Shown: positions 36,038-44,732 of the stretch, in pieces | Layout: every line of letters begins with the position of its first letter | How positions within the stretch are numbered: the first letter of the stretch is position 1 | From: Chersky-267 sp963744115 | GTDB taxonomy: Bacteria > Chloroflexota > Limnocylindria > Limnocylindrales > CSP1-4 | Length of the DNA: 64,000 bases | Reading direction: 5' to 3' | Assembly: GCA_963744115.1 (NCBI GenBank) | Contig: CAVUSI010000001.1 | Span: forward strand, 434,001 to 498,000 | The notes under the pieces: model-generated | Told to the model about the DNA's origin: nothing | Seen by the model: only the letters and a program-made list of their open reading frames with translations | Databases searched by the model: none | Program-made: the position numbers and the translations under genes

Positions 36038-36724
36038 TCAGGCCTCGGCGGGCTGGAGGCCGTCGGGGTCGCCGATGAGCTGTCCGTGCAGGGCGACCTC
36101 GCACTCGGCGCGGCCGATGGCGATGACCTTGTCTCCCTCGGTCAGGATGGTGTCCGGCCGGACCGGGATGGCCACGTCGTCGCGGATGACGGCGAAGATC
36201 GCGCAGCCCTCGGGCATCGGCACCTCACGCGCCGCGCGACCGATCGCCGGCGAGCCCTGACGCAGCTGGGCCTCGATGATCTCCAGCTCGCCGCCGCCGA
36301 GCCCGGCCAGGTGGAGCAGCTCGTGGACCGGGATGTCCTGCTCGATCGATCCGAGGATCATCCGCGTCGGGCTGATCAGCTCGTCCACGCCGAGGTGGCG
36401 GAAGAGCGCCTCGTTCTTCGGGTTGTTGACCCGGGCGATCGTCCGCGGGACATCGAAGTGGTGCTTCGCCATCTGGCAGATGACGAGGTTGTCCTCGTCG
36501 TCACCGGTGACCGCGGCGACCACGTCGGCCCGCTCGCAGCCCGCCTCGGCCAGGTGATTGCCCTCGCAGCCGTCGCGGGCGATCACGATCGAGCCGATGT
36601 CGTCGGCGATCTGGGCCGCTCGACCGGGATCCTTCTCCATGAGCACGACCTCGTGGCCGGCTTCGATCAGCTCCTTGGCCAGGTAGTAGCCGACCTTGCC
36701 GCCACCGACGACCAGCACGAACAC
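36038..36724 (-). CDS. trkA: TrkA-type potassium-channel regulatory protein (RCK_N + RCK_C)
   Basis: 228 residues. An N-terminal NAD(H)/ATP-binding Rossmann domain (FVLVVGGGKVGYYLAKELIEAGHEVVLMEKD) is followed by a TrkA_C domain (about 140-220, ending in GDKVIAIGRAECE). Such proteins gate K+ transporters in response to nucleotides. GTG start 36724 is 3 bp after the second TrkA gene. Partner and permease are encoded upstream in the same operon. Resembles the mycobacterial CeoB/CeoC pair next to an APC permease. Confidence 0.9.
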   Translation of the reverse strand: MFVLVVGGGKVGYYLAKELIEAGHEVVLMEKDPGRAAQIADDIGSIVIARDGCEGNHLAEAGCERADVVAAVTGDDEDNLVICQMAKHHFDVPRTIARVNNPKNEALFRHLGVDELISPTRMILGSIEQDIPVHELLHLAGLGGGELEIIEAQLRQGSPAIGRAAREVPMPEGCAIFAVIRDDVAIPVRPDTILTEGDKVIAIGRAECEVALHGQLIGDPDGLQPAEA

Positions 36725-36727
36725 GGC

Positions 36728-37276
36728 TCAGGCCTCCATGGTCGGAAGGGCCCCGACCGTCGTCCCGCCGATCGTCGTGCCGCCGACCGACGTCCCGCCG
36801 ACGCCGGCCGCGAACGGAGTCGTCCCGTCGGGATGGGTATGGGGAGCCGCCTCGCGGATCCGCGGCGTCGGTCCGACCGGCAGTCCCATGTAGCCGAGCA
36901 GCGCATGGGTCATCAGGTCGGTCCGGCAGACCGTCGCGATGCCGAGCTCGGCGTACGCACTGGCCCGCACGACGTCGTTGATCTTGGCGACGACCTGTTT
37001 CACCTCGAGCGCCTCGGTCGCGAGCTGGGCAGCCATGACGTTGCGATTGTCACCCTCGGTCAGCGCCAGGAAGACGTCCGCCTCGGCGGCTCCGATCCGG
37101 CGCAGGGTGTCCTCGTCCGTCCCGTCTCCGCGGACGGCGTTCCCGCCGAACGTCGCCGGCAGCCGCTCGAACGCGCGAGTGGAGATGTCCACGATGGTGA
37201 CCCGATGGCCCTTGGCGTCGAGGTCGCCGGCCAGGGTCGCTCCGACCCGGCCGCACCCGACGATGACGATGTTCAT
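36728..37276 (-). CDS. TrkA-type Rossmann-fold protein (RCK_N) with a Gly/Thr-rich tail
   Basis: 182 residues. Rossmann domain MNIVIVGCGRVGATLAGDL, then VDISTRAFERL and GDGTDEDTLRRIGAAEADVFLALTEGDNRN, as in TrkA. It lacks the TrkA_C domain; the last 30 residues are VGGTSVGGTTIGGTTVG-like repeats. ATG 37276 overlaps the preceding stop (ATGA). It probably forms a heteromeric ring with the second TrkA protein under the permease. Confidence 0.88.
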   Translation of the reverse strand: MNIVIVGCGRVGATLAGDLDAKGHRVTIVDISTRAFERLPATFGGNAVRGDGTDEDTLRRIGAAEADVFLALTEGDNRNVMAAQLATEALEVKQVVAKINDVVRASAYAELGIATVCRTDLMTHALLGYMGLPVGPTPRIREAAPHTHPDGTTPFAAGVGGTSVGGTTIGGTTVGALPTMEA

Positions 37277-37743
37277 CTTTGTGACTCCTCGGTCATCGGC
37301 TCGCGGACGACCATCACGGCGCACGGCGCGTTCTTCAGGACGTAGGGGACGGTCCGGCCGATGGCGAAGTCGCCGCCGAACCGCTTTCGATATGGCAGAC
37401 CCAGGACGAGCAGGTCGGCGCTACGCTCGCTCGCCTCGTCGACGATCGCGGCGCCCACGTCGCGCGCCTGGAGGAGGACCGTCTCGATCGTGATCCGCTC
37501 GGATTCGGCGATGCCTTCGACCATGTCGAGCACCCGTTGCGCCTCCTCGGAGCGTCCCGCGACATCGGCATCGATGGGCATCGACCAACCGATCTCGACC
37601 ACGTGCACCGCGACCAGCTCCGCCTTGGATGGTCGAGCCAGTCCGCACGCCACCCGGACGATACGCTCATCGCTCGTCGCGCCGTTGACGGCGATGACCG
37701 CGCGCTCGATGAGACGGGGGCTGGGCTCCGGCACGGCGGTCAC
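37273..37743 (-). CDS. Universal-stress (UspA) domain, in frame with the permease
   Basis: 156 residues if started at GTG 37743. The UspA fold is seen in RAVIAVNGATSDERIVRVACGLA, ELVAVHVVEIGW, and the ATP-type end ADLLVLGLPYRKRFGGDFAIG-RTVPYVLKNAPCAVMVV, with the glycine motif partly changed. There is no stop codon between this and the permease C-terminal domain, so it may be the tail of a permease-Usp fusion instead of a separate gene. A GGTGG site four bases before the GTG is the argument for separate initiation. Confidence 0.65.
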   Translation of the reverse strand: MTAVPEPSPRLIERAVIAVNGATSDERIVRVACGLARPSKAELVAVHVVEIGWSMPIDADVAGRSEEAQRVLDMVEGIAESERITIETVLLQARDVGAAIVDEASERSADLLVLGLPYRKRFGGDFAIGRTVPYVLKNAPCAVMVVREPMTEESQR

Positions 37744-39904
37744 GATACCACCGGTGCCGGGGCCGGTCTCAGCCCGGGCCCGGCGGCCTCGCCCGACCCA
37801 CCGACCCGCCGTCGGCGGACCGCCCTCGGGGCCACCGTGCGCATCGGCGGATCCGTCGCTCTCGGCCAGGTCATCGTCGTCGCGATCCCCGCCGTGGGCA
37901 TCCTCGCGCCGATAGGGGGCGTTGACGACGACGGTGTGCGGCCGCCCGAGCAGGGTCGTCCGCAGCCGCTTGGCTGACTGGTTGTAGAGGATCCGCTCCC
38001 ACCAGTGCCGCGCGACGTACTCGGGGATGACGACGAAGGTCACCGGTGCGTGCTTGTCGGGTGGCCAGGCCCGATCGAGGACGTCGAGGTAGGCCACCAG
38101 CGGTCCGACCAGCGCACGGTAGGGGGACTCGACCAGGACGAGCGGGACGCCCGGGACCTGGCGTTCCCATTGGTCGCGCATCCGGGCGGTCTCGAGCGGA
38201 TCGGACGAGATGTAGACCGCCCGGACGTCGTCGCTGATCGAGCGACCGACGTTGATCGCCTGGACGACGGCCCGGTTGATGCTCGGCACCGGGACGACCA
38301 CGCGCTCCTCGCGTTTCGGGGAGGGACATCACGAAGTCGGGTCGGACGGCCAGCTGGGCGCGCGACGCCGCGTACTGCCGGTGGATGAACAGCATCATCG
38401 CGACGAGGAGCGGGATGAGCACGACCACGAGCCACGCTCCGTCGACGAACTTGACGGACACGACCACGACCATGACCACCGCCGTGAGCACGGCGCCGAA
38501 CGCGTTGAGGACCGCGCGCCACTGCCAGCCGACCTCCCGGACGGTGTTCCAGTGCTTGACCATGCCGATCTGGGACAGGGTGAAGCAGACGAACACGCCG
38601 ACCGAGTAGAGCGGGATGAGGGCGTGCGTGTCGCCGCCGAAGATGAACAGCAGGCCGAAGGCGATGCCGGCCAGCAGCACGATCCCCCAGCTGTAGGCGA
38701 GGCGGTCGCCGCGGAACGAGAACTGGCGGGGCATGAAGCCGTCCTCGGCCAGGATGGCCGCCAGGCGCGGGAAGGCGTTGAAGCTGGTGTTCGCCGCCAG
38801 GAACAGGATCAACGCGGTCGCGGCCGCGAACGCCGGGACGAGGAACGACCCCGACCCGAACACGGCCGTCGCGACGAGCGCGACGACCGATGGACCGCCC
38901 GGCTGCGTCGGCAGGACGTCGTAGGCCCTGGCGACGACGGTGATCCCGATGAACAGGATCCCGAGCAGGACGGCCATGATCGACAGGGTGTTCGCGGCGT
39001 TGCGTGCCTCGGGTGGCTTGAACGCCGGGACGCCGTTGGCGATCGCCTCGACGCCGGTCAGCGCGACCGACCCACCGGCGAACGCCTTCAGCAGGACGAA
39101 CAGGCCGAGCGTCTCGGTCGCCTTCGGGAGGAACACGTCCGTCTCGACGATGGGGGTCACCGTGCCGCTCACGATGTGGAACAGCCCGAGACCGACCATC
39201 AGCAGGGCGAGCCCGAGGAACAGGTAGGTCGGGACGGCGAAGATGTTGCCCGACTCGCGGAGCCCGCGCAGGTTGCCGATCGTGATCAGCGAGATCGAGA
39301 TGAAGGCGATCTCGATCCGGTAGTCGTAGACGGCCGGGAGGACCGACTGGATCTGCTCGATCGCGGCGGCCGTCGACACCGAGACGGTCATGACGTAGTC
39401 GATGAGCAGAGCCGCCGCCGCCACCAGCCCGGTCAGCTGCGACAGGTTCTCGCGAGCCACCACGTAGGCGCCGCCGCCGCTCGGGTAGGCCCGGCAGACC
39501 TGGCGATAGGACACGGAGACGACCGCGAGGAGGATCGCGATCGCGATCGACACCCCGACCGAATAGGCGATCGCCGACAGGCCGACGACCCCGATCAGGA
39601 CCTTGAGGATCTCCTCGGTCGCGTAGGCCGACGACGAGATGGCGTCCGAGCTGAAGATCGCCAGCGCCTTCTTCTTGGCCAGGCGCTCGCCGATCTCCTC
39701 CTCGCTCGCCAGCGGGCGACCGAAGACGACCGCGCGGATGCGCGCGAAGGCCCGTCCCACGGGGGTGACCGGACGGCTGGCCGCCTCCCTCGCAACCATC
39801 TGACCGGGGCCGGTGTAGCGGAAGTAGGGCGAGTGCGGCCGCTCCACCCGGACGCGTCGGTCTGCCGGCTTGCGCCCCGGGAGGGGACGCCGTCCTCCGA
39901 TCAT
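37273..39904 (-). pseudogene. kimA: KimA-type potassium importer (APC superfamily), frameshifted; C-terminal Usp fusion
   Basis: The N-terminal frame (39904 to about 38321) encodes 12 helices after KKKALAIFSSDAISSSAYATEEIL, the hallmark of KimA/YdaO-type K+ importers. After FVMSLP the frame breaks at a four-base G run (38318-38321 plus strand). One base fewer gives PKREERVVVPVPSINRAVVQAINVGR and the rest of the cytosolic domain to LGRPHTVVVNAPYRRED, then an acidic linker and UspA. Thus one extra base splits an otherwise intact gene; sequencing error is likely. The operon with two TrkA proteins supports K+ transport rather than amino-acid transport. Confidence 0.8.
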
Positions 39905-39955
39905 CGTTCTCCGTGGGCTGCTGGCTCGGTCGCCGATCGCGGCTCCGGCACGGTA

Positions 39956-40696
39956 TCAGAGGCCATGGCTCAACCGCTCGACCAGCCGATCGGGCAGATG
40001 GCGCCGGCGCATCGCGGCCTGGACCGCGGAGATGTCGTACGGGACCCGATGCCACGTCAGCTCGAGGCGCTCGGTGTCGAGGACGAGGGCGCTCGACCGG
40101 GGATCGCCGTCGCGCGGCTGGCCGACGCTGCCGGGATTGGCCAGGATCGGCCGCCCGTCGAGGAGGAGCGTCGATCGATCGGATGGGCTGAGCATCTCGA
40201 CGAAGCCGTCCTCATCGCGGAAGACCGACGGCAGGTGGGTATGACCGTGGAGGCAGAACGGAGCGGTCAGGATCTCGAGGTTGAGCCGGGCGACCGGAGC
40301 CGTGGTGATGTACTCCCAGATCGGGTCGCGCGGGCTGCCGTGGACCATCTCGAAGTCGCGCTCGATCCGCCGCTCGGGCAGCGCGGCCAGCCACGAGCGC
40401 GTCTCCGCCCCGATCGTCCTGCGGGTCCACTCCATGGCCCGCCGGGCATCGGCGTTGAAGTAGTCGATCTCGTGACCGCCGACCGCAGCCGCATCGTGGT
40501 TGCCGCGGACCCCGACGGCATCCAGCGCCCGCAGCCGATCGACGACCGCGTCGGGTTCCGGCCCGTAGCCAACGACATCGCCGAGATGCCAGACCTGGTC
40601 GACGTCGCCGATCCCGGCGAGCACGGCGTCGAGCGCCACGAGGTTGGCGTGGATGTCCGACAGCACCGCGATCCGCACCGTCAGAGTTTCCGACAC
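39956..40696 (-). CDS. Calcineurin-like metallophosphoesterase (YfcE/MJ0936 type)
   Basis: 246 residues. All metal-site motifs are present: SDIHAN, WHLGDVVGYGPEP, RGNHDAA, MVHGSPRDP and LHGHTHLP. Such small enzymes are phosphodiesterases or phosphatases of broad specificity. GTG 40696 is used; a second in-frame GTG seven codons on is possible. 51 bp separate it from the kimA start, so co-transcription is possible. Physiological substrate unknown. Confidence 0.88.
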   Translation of the reverse strand: MSETLTVRIAVLSDIHANLVALDAVLAGIGDVDQVWHLGDVVGYGPEPDAVVDRLRALDAVGVRGNHDAAAVGGHEIDYFNADARRAMEWTRRTIGAETRSWLAALPERRIERDFEMVHGSPRDPIWEYITTAPVARLNLEILTAPFCLHGHTHLPSVFRDEDGFVEMLSPSDRSTLLLDGRPILANPGSVGQPRDGDPRSSALVLDTERLELTWHRVPYDISAVQAAMRRRHLPDRLVERLSHGL

Positions 40697-40754
40697 TTCG
40701 CGGTCGGGCGACGGGCGGTTCCGGGGCTCGGGTCGTCGCCGGAACGGGGCACGA

Positions 40755-41531
40755 TCACAGCGGTCGACGCTTGCGCTCGGCCGGGTCGCGGGGGAACCCG
40801 GCCGGGGTCGGGTCTCGCTTCGTGGTCACCACCAGGACGTGGTCGTCCGAGCCGAGGCGGCGGTCCACCGGGACGAGCACCGGCCGCGACCCGCCGAGGA
40901 GCGCGATGGCCGATCCCGCCGCGTCCATCTCCGCCCGCGCGTCGGCCCCCTTCCAGGCGATCAGGACGCCACCTGGCGCGAGCAGCGGGAGCCCGAGCTC
41001 GGCGACCTCGGCCAGGTCCCCGACCGCGCGGACCACGACCGCGGGCCAGCGCTCCCGGTGCCGGCGATCCGCCGCCAGGGCCTCCGAGCGCCCGGCGAAC
41101 GACTCGACCGAGCCGGCCAGATCGACCGCCGCGATGGCGGTCTCCAGGAAGCCGACCTTCTTGGCGACGCTGTCGACCAGGAGGGCACGTCGCGCCGGGA
41201 CGACCGCCGCCAGCGGGAGACCCGGATAGCCGCCGCCGCTCCCGATGTCGACGAACGCATCGATCCCACGCTGGCGAAGGAGCGCCGTCGCCGCGAGGCT
41301 GTCGAGGAGCAGGCGGCGGACGGCGTCGACCGGTTCGCGGATCGCCGTCAGGTTGATCGACGTCGTCCAGGCGAGGAGCAGGCGGAGGTGGCCCTCGATC
41401 GCCGACCTGGCCCGCGGTGTGATGTCGAGGCCCAGGACAGCGAGCCCATCGTCGAGCGCCGCCGTCGCCGCGGACGGGAGCTCGGGGACATCCTGGACGC
41501 GCAACGGGAGCGGTTCGCGACGGCGCTCCAC
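40755..41531 (-). CDS. rsmG: 16S rRNA (guanine527-N7)-methyltransferase RsmG
   Basis: 258 residues. Motif I is FVDIGSGGGYPGLPLA, followed by LLVDSVAKKVGFLETA and VVVRAVGDLAEVAELGLPLLAPGG, all characteristic of GidB/RsmG. LLAWTTSINLTAIREP is the usual N-terminal signature. GTG 41531 is chosen for a GAGGAGG site immediately upstream; the longer frame to 41597 adds only an Arg-rich stretch. rsmG often lies near the replication origin; two DnaA-box-like sites are just upstream. Confidence 0.92.
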   Translation of the reverse strand: MERRREPLPLRVQDVPELPSAATAALDDGLAVLGLDITPRARSAIEGHLRLLLAWTTSINLTAIREPVDAVRRLLLDSLAATALLRQRGIDAFVDIGSGGGYPGLPLAAVVPARRALLVDSVAKKVGFLETAIAAVDLAGSVESFAGRSEALAADRRHRERWPAVVVRAVGDLAEVAELGLPLLAPGGVLIAWKGADARAEMDAAGSAIALLGGSRPVLVPVDRRLGSDDHVLVVTTKRDPTPAGFPRDPAERKRRPL

Positions 41532-41737
41532 TTGCCTCCTCGGTGGTGGGGCGTGGACCGTCGCGAGCCGCTCCCGGCGTCTTCGTCTGCGCGCCATGGA
41601 GGGCCGGTCGGTCTTCCGCGGCTCATCCGGTTCCGGCTCCGGTCTCCCGGTGCCCCTCGCGAACCACGTTACCCTGCGGTGCCGCCATGTCGTGCGGATG
41701 CCGGACGCTACGGGACCCGCGAGCCGAAGTCAACGCG

Positions 41738-41779
41738 GTTATCCACGAACCTCGATCCGCGGTCCACGTTCGTGGATAA
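41738..41779. other. Inverted pair of DnaA-box-like sequences
   Basis: TTATCCACGAA at 41739-41749 and its inverse TTCGTGGATAA at 41769-41779 face each other across 19 bp. TTATCCACG differs from the E. coli DnaA box by one base. They form 12-base arms and could equally make a hairpin. They lie between the kinase stop and rsmG. No AT-rich unwinding region or dnaA/parAB genes are nearby. Confidence 0.5.
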
Positions 41780-41789
41780 GTCGACCGGT

Positions 41790-43436
41790 TCAGGCGGGAT
41801 CGGGTGGGTCCGACCGGGACAGGGCACCGTCGATCGCGCGGAGCCGGACCGGCCGCGGGGGCGGCTCGGCGGGACCGGGCGACGCCTCGACCGGCTCGGC
41901 GTCGTGGGCCGGCGTCTCGAGGACGATCGGCCGGCTGCCCGACCGGATGGCGCGGAGCACGGCGGCCTCCTCGAGGAGGAGCTCCTCGTCGGCCAGGGCA
42001 CGCTCCAGGATCGCCTCGATCGACTCGTGTCCGAGCTGGGTGGTGCCCGGGAGGACGAGGACGAAGCTCGACCCGGACCCGGGGACCGATGCCACGTCCA
42101 CGTCGCCGCCCATCGCCCGGGTGAGATCCCGCGCGATCGCCAGGCCGAGGCCGGTCCCGCCGATCGCGATGTGGGCGTCGAGCCGCTGGAACCGTTCGAA
42201 GATCCGGACCCGGTCCTCGGTCGGGATCCCGGGGCCGTCGTCGCGGATCGCGATCACCGCGACGGCGCCGTCGAACCAGCCGGCAAGCTCCACGTGCCCC
42301 CCGTCCGGGCTGAACTTCAAGGCGTTCCCGAGGAGGTTGGTCAGGACCCGCTGGACCTCCCGCCGGTCGCCGGTCGCCGCGCGCATCCGCGGCGGGAGAT
42401 CCGACCGAAGGTCGATGCCGCGCTGGAGCGCCAGCGGCGCGACGGCGGTCAGGACGCGCCCACCGACCTCGGCGACCGAGAACGGCCGCAGATCGAGGCG
42501 GAGGTTCCCCGAGTCGAGTCGCGAGATGTCGAGCAGGTCGCCGACCAGGTCGCCCATCGAGTCGACGATCGATCGGCTGCGCTCCATGAAGTCCCGCTCG
42601 GTCGCCCGGTCGTCGACGCGACCCTCCAGGACGAGGTCCAGGTAGCCGCTCAGACCGGTCAGCGGCGTCCGCAGGTCGTGGGCGACCGTCGAGACGAATC
42701 GCTCACGTTCCGCCTCGCGCGAGCGCAGGCTCTCGAGCTCCGCGGCCGCTGCGAGCTGCCCGGTCACCAGGGCGAGGACGACCGCCGCGTGACGGGCCAG
42801 CGTCGGTGGGAGCCGGTCGGCCAGGCCGAGCACGCCGTCGTCGTCCGCCATCTCGAAGCCGAGGACGACGTGACCGGTGCTCGGGATCTCGATCGAGGCG
42901 AAGGGCGTTCCGGCCGGCGCGGGATCATCGGGGTCGGCCGCCGCGCCTGGGTCGGCGGCCGCGCCGCCCGGTCGGAACCGGACCAGCTCCGCGCCGGTCC
43001 GACCGGACTCGTCCGAGCCGGGCCCACGGTCGGCCGTCCGGGCGAAGGTGATGGGGGCGCGGCCGGAGGCGGCCCGTTCGGCCCGACTGCGCGGCGCCGC
43101 GGCATCGAGCCAGGCCGCGAGGCGCTGGGCATCGATCTCGTCCTCGTCGGGCGCGACCGACACCGCGACCCGTCGTTCCGGGACGCTCGACAGGACCGCG
43201 GCCCGGCGGGCGCCCACGGTACGGGCAAGCAGCTCGAGGAGGCTGGCGAGGTGCGCCTCGGCCGACGTCTCGGAGACGAGGACGTCGAGGGCGCGGGCGA
43301 GCAGGGCCGCCTCGTCGTGAGCGGACCGGTCGAGTCGGCGCCGGGATCCCTGCCGCCGTTCGACGTACGGGCCCGGCGGTCCGACGGTCGGTGCCCGCGT
43401 CGGGACGCGGACGAGTGGCGGGTAACGATCGGCCAT
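41790..43436 (-). CDS. Soluble sensor histidine kinase
   Basis: 548 residues, no membrane helix. A GAF-like sensory region spans about 45-290. The HisKA box is FVSTVAHDLRTPLTGLSGYL (phospho-accepting His near 328). HATPase motifs follow: NLLGNALKFSPDGG (N), IRDDGPGIP (G1), FERFQRL (F) and IGGTGLGLAIA (G2). A C-terminal tail of about 80 residues rich in Glu and Ala follows. ATG 43436 has GAGG nine bases upstream. No response regulator is adjacent, so the partner is elsewhere. csoR lies 82 bp upstream on the same strand. Confidence 0.9.
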   Translation of the reverse strand: MADRYPPLVRVPTRAPTVGPPGPYVERRQGSRRRLDRSAHDEAALLARALDVLVSETSAEAHLASLLELLARTVGARRAAVLSSVPERRVAVSVAPDEDEIDAQRLAAWLDAAAPRSRAERAASGRAPITFARTADRGPGSDESGRTGAELVRFRPGGAAADPGAAADPDDPAPAGTPFASIEIPSTGHVVLGFEMADDDGVLGLADRLPPTLARHAAVVLALVTGQLAAAAELESLRSREAERERFVSTVAHDLRTPLTGLSGYLDLVLEGRVDDRATERDFMERSRSIVDSMGDLVGDLLDISRLDSGNLRLDLRPFSVAEVGGRVLTAVAPLALQRGIDLRSDLPPRMRAATGDRREVQRVLTNLLGNALKFSPDGGHVELAGWFDGAVAVIAIRDDGPGIPTEDRVRIFERFQRLDAHIAIGGTGLGLAIARDLTRAMGGDVDVASVPGSGSSFVLVLPGTTQLGHESIEAILERALADEELLLEEAAVLRAIRSGSRPIVLETPAHDAEPVEASPGPAEPPPRPVRLRAIDGALSRSDPPDPA

Positions 43437-43518
43437 CGGGCGCATCCTCGTCCCGGGTGGTGCATCCGGGAAATCCCCCGTCTGGCGCATCGAACCGCCG
43501 GAAGTACCGCGTGCGGGG

Positions 43519-43878
43519 CTAGGCGCCTCGCGGCGGGCGGACCGGCCGCCCGATCGTCCGTCGAACGACGTCCATGACCTCGTCGACGTAGGCGTCCAAT
43601 TCGCCGCGCTCGGCCGCGGTCCGGACGCAGCCCCGGACATGGTCCTCGAGGATGAGGATGGACACCGCGTCGACGGCTGCCCGGAGCGCGGCGGTCTGCT
43701 GGAGGATGTCCACGCAGTACTCGTCACGCTCGATCATCCGGGCGATCCCGCGGACCTGACCCTCGATCCGGCTGAGCCGACGCACGAGGGTCCCCTTGTC
43801 CTTGGAGTAGCTGTGCCGGAAGTCGGGTGGAGTGGCGGCCGGCTGGGCCGGGCGGGTCGGACGCGCGGTCGATGCCAT
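43519..43878 (-). CDS. csoR: CsoR-family metal-sensing repressor
   Basis: 119 residues, all helical. LVRRLSRIEGQVRGIARMIERDEYCVDILQQ is the family signature. The Cu(I) ligand set Cys55/His80/Cys84 is intact (YCVD, EDHVRGC), which favours copper. Copper binding releases CsoR from a GC-rich dyad; such a dyad lies 49 bp upstream. No copper ATPase or chaperone is in the neighbourhood, so its regulon is presumably elsewhere or includes the downstream kinase. Confidence 0.9.
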   Translation of the reverse strand: MASTARPTRPAQPAATPPDFRHSYSKDKGTLVRRLSRIEGQVRGIARMIERDEYCVDILQQTAALRAAVDAVSILILEDHVRGCVRTAAERGELDAYVDEVMDVVRRTIGRPVRPPRGA

Positions 43879-43926
43879 GGTCTCGATCTCGATGTACGGG
43901 GCGGCGCTTGCCCATCGGCTGCCATC

Positions 43927-43943
43927 ATACTCCCCTCCAGTAT
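43927..43943. promoter_or_regulatory. Candidate CsoR operator
   Basis: ATACT-CCCCTCC-AGTAT is a 5-7-5 inverted repeat with a C-rich centre, like known CsoR operators (AT-containing arms around a G/C tract). It lies 49 bp upstream of the csoR start, where it could block the csoR promoter. Confidence 0.6.
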
Positions 43944-44026
43944 CCGCGGTTCGACCGAGGGTATCGACGAAGGGGCGTCCGGCGGACCCGACCCGCGCAG
44001 CCCGGACCGCTCTCGCACCGGTCGGC

Positions 44027-44032
44027 TAGACT
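44027..44032 (+). promoter_or_regulatory. -10 box TAGACT upstream of the 44041-44732 genes
   Basis: TAGACT, then eight bases, then an ATG at 44041. The transcript would begin within a base or two of that ATG. The hexamer is the one used at clpB, 23138 and 48557. Confidence 0.45.
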
Positions 44033-44040
44033 GCGCTTCG

Positions 44041-44094
44041 ATGGGTTCCCGCGATCCTCTGCCTGCGCGACCGGCCGCCGGGACGGCCGCGTGA
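44041..44094 (+). CDS. Possible 17-codon leader peptide
   Basis: ATG 44041 opens a 17-residue frame (MGSRDPLPARPAAGTAA) ending in TGA at 44092-44094, which overlaps the GTG start of the next gene (GTGA). Placed directly behind a -10 box, it would be translated from a leaderless message and hand ribosomes to the downstream gene, which has no ribosome-binding site of its own. This is inference from position only. Confidence 0.35.
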   Translation: MGSRDPLPARPAAGTAA

Positions 44095-44732
44095 GCGACC
44101 CGCGGTCGGTGGCCGCCGACGCGGGTGCATCCGCGACCGTCGACACCCAGGACGCAGCCGATCCGTCGCCTGCGTTCGCTCACGCCAGCGAGGCGGAGCT
44201 GTCCAGGATCCTGGACTTCTACGCGGTGCGCTGGGAGTACGAACCGCGCGTCTTCCCGATCCTCTGGAACACCGAGGGCGAGGTCCTCGAGAGCTTCGCC
44301 CCGGACTTCTACCTGCCGGATCTGGACCTGTACGTCGAGCTGACCACCCTTCGCCAGAAGCTCGTGCGCAAGAAGAACCGTAAGCTCCGTCGCCTCCGCG
44401 AGCTCTACCCGGATGTCAACATCAAGCTGTTCTACGCGCGCGACTTCCGGGCCCTGATGCTCAAGTACGGGCGCCTGACGCTGGCCGAGGAGCTCACGGG
44501 GACGTCCGGTCAGGTCACGCCCGAGCGCACCTACGACGACCTCCTGGCCGGGCCGTTCGGTCCGCTCGGTCGCGCCACCGGCGCTGCCGCCACGCCCGAG
44601 GCCGAGACGGTGGCCGAAGCTGAGACCATCGTCCACGATCCGCCGACGGTCGCGCCGCGTCGTCGTCGCCGGCGTCACGGCCGGTCCGCCGCGCGATCCG
44701 AGTCCGCCGGGTCACCGGTCGCCGAACCGTGA
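44091..44732 (+). CDS. PD-(D/E)XK/Vsr-like nuclease-fold protein, function unknown
   Basis: 213 residues. Residues about 40-130 read LDFYAVRWEYEPRVFPIL, SFAPDFYLPDLDLYVELTT and KNRKLRRLRELYPDVNIKLFYARDF. The PDFYLPD...VELT pattern is that of the Vsr/DUF559-type endonuclease core (Asp followed by Glu-x-Thr). The final 50 residues are low-complexity and basic. GTG 44091 is chosen because it overlaps a short upstream frame. Its stop overlaps the hpt start (GTGA), so the two are coupled. A repair or RNA/DNA-processing role is possible but not shown. Confidence 0.65.
   Translation: MSDPRSVAADAGASATVDTQDAADPSPAFAHASEAELSRILDFYAVRWEYEPRVFPILWNTEGEVLESFAPDFYLPDLDLYVELTTLRQKLVRKKNRKLRRLRELYPDVNIKLFYARDFRALMLKYGRLTLAEELTGTSGQVTPERTYDDLLAGPFGPLGRATGAAATPEAETVAEAETIVHDPPTVAPRRRRRRHGRSAARSESAGSPVAEP

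Noticed and set aside
41738..41779. Definite oriC
   Set aside because: Only two boxes, no AT-rich region and no dnaA, dnaN or parAB genes nearby; kept only as a candidate finding.
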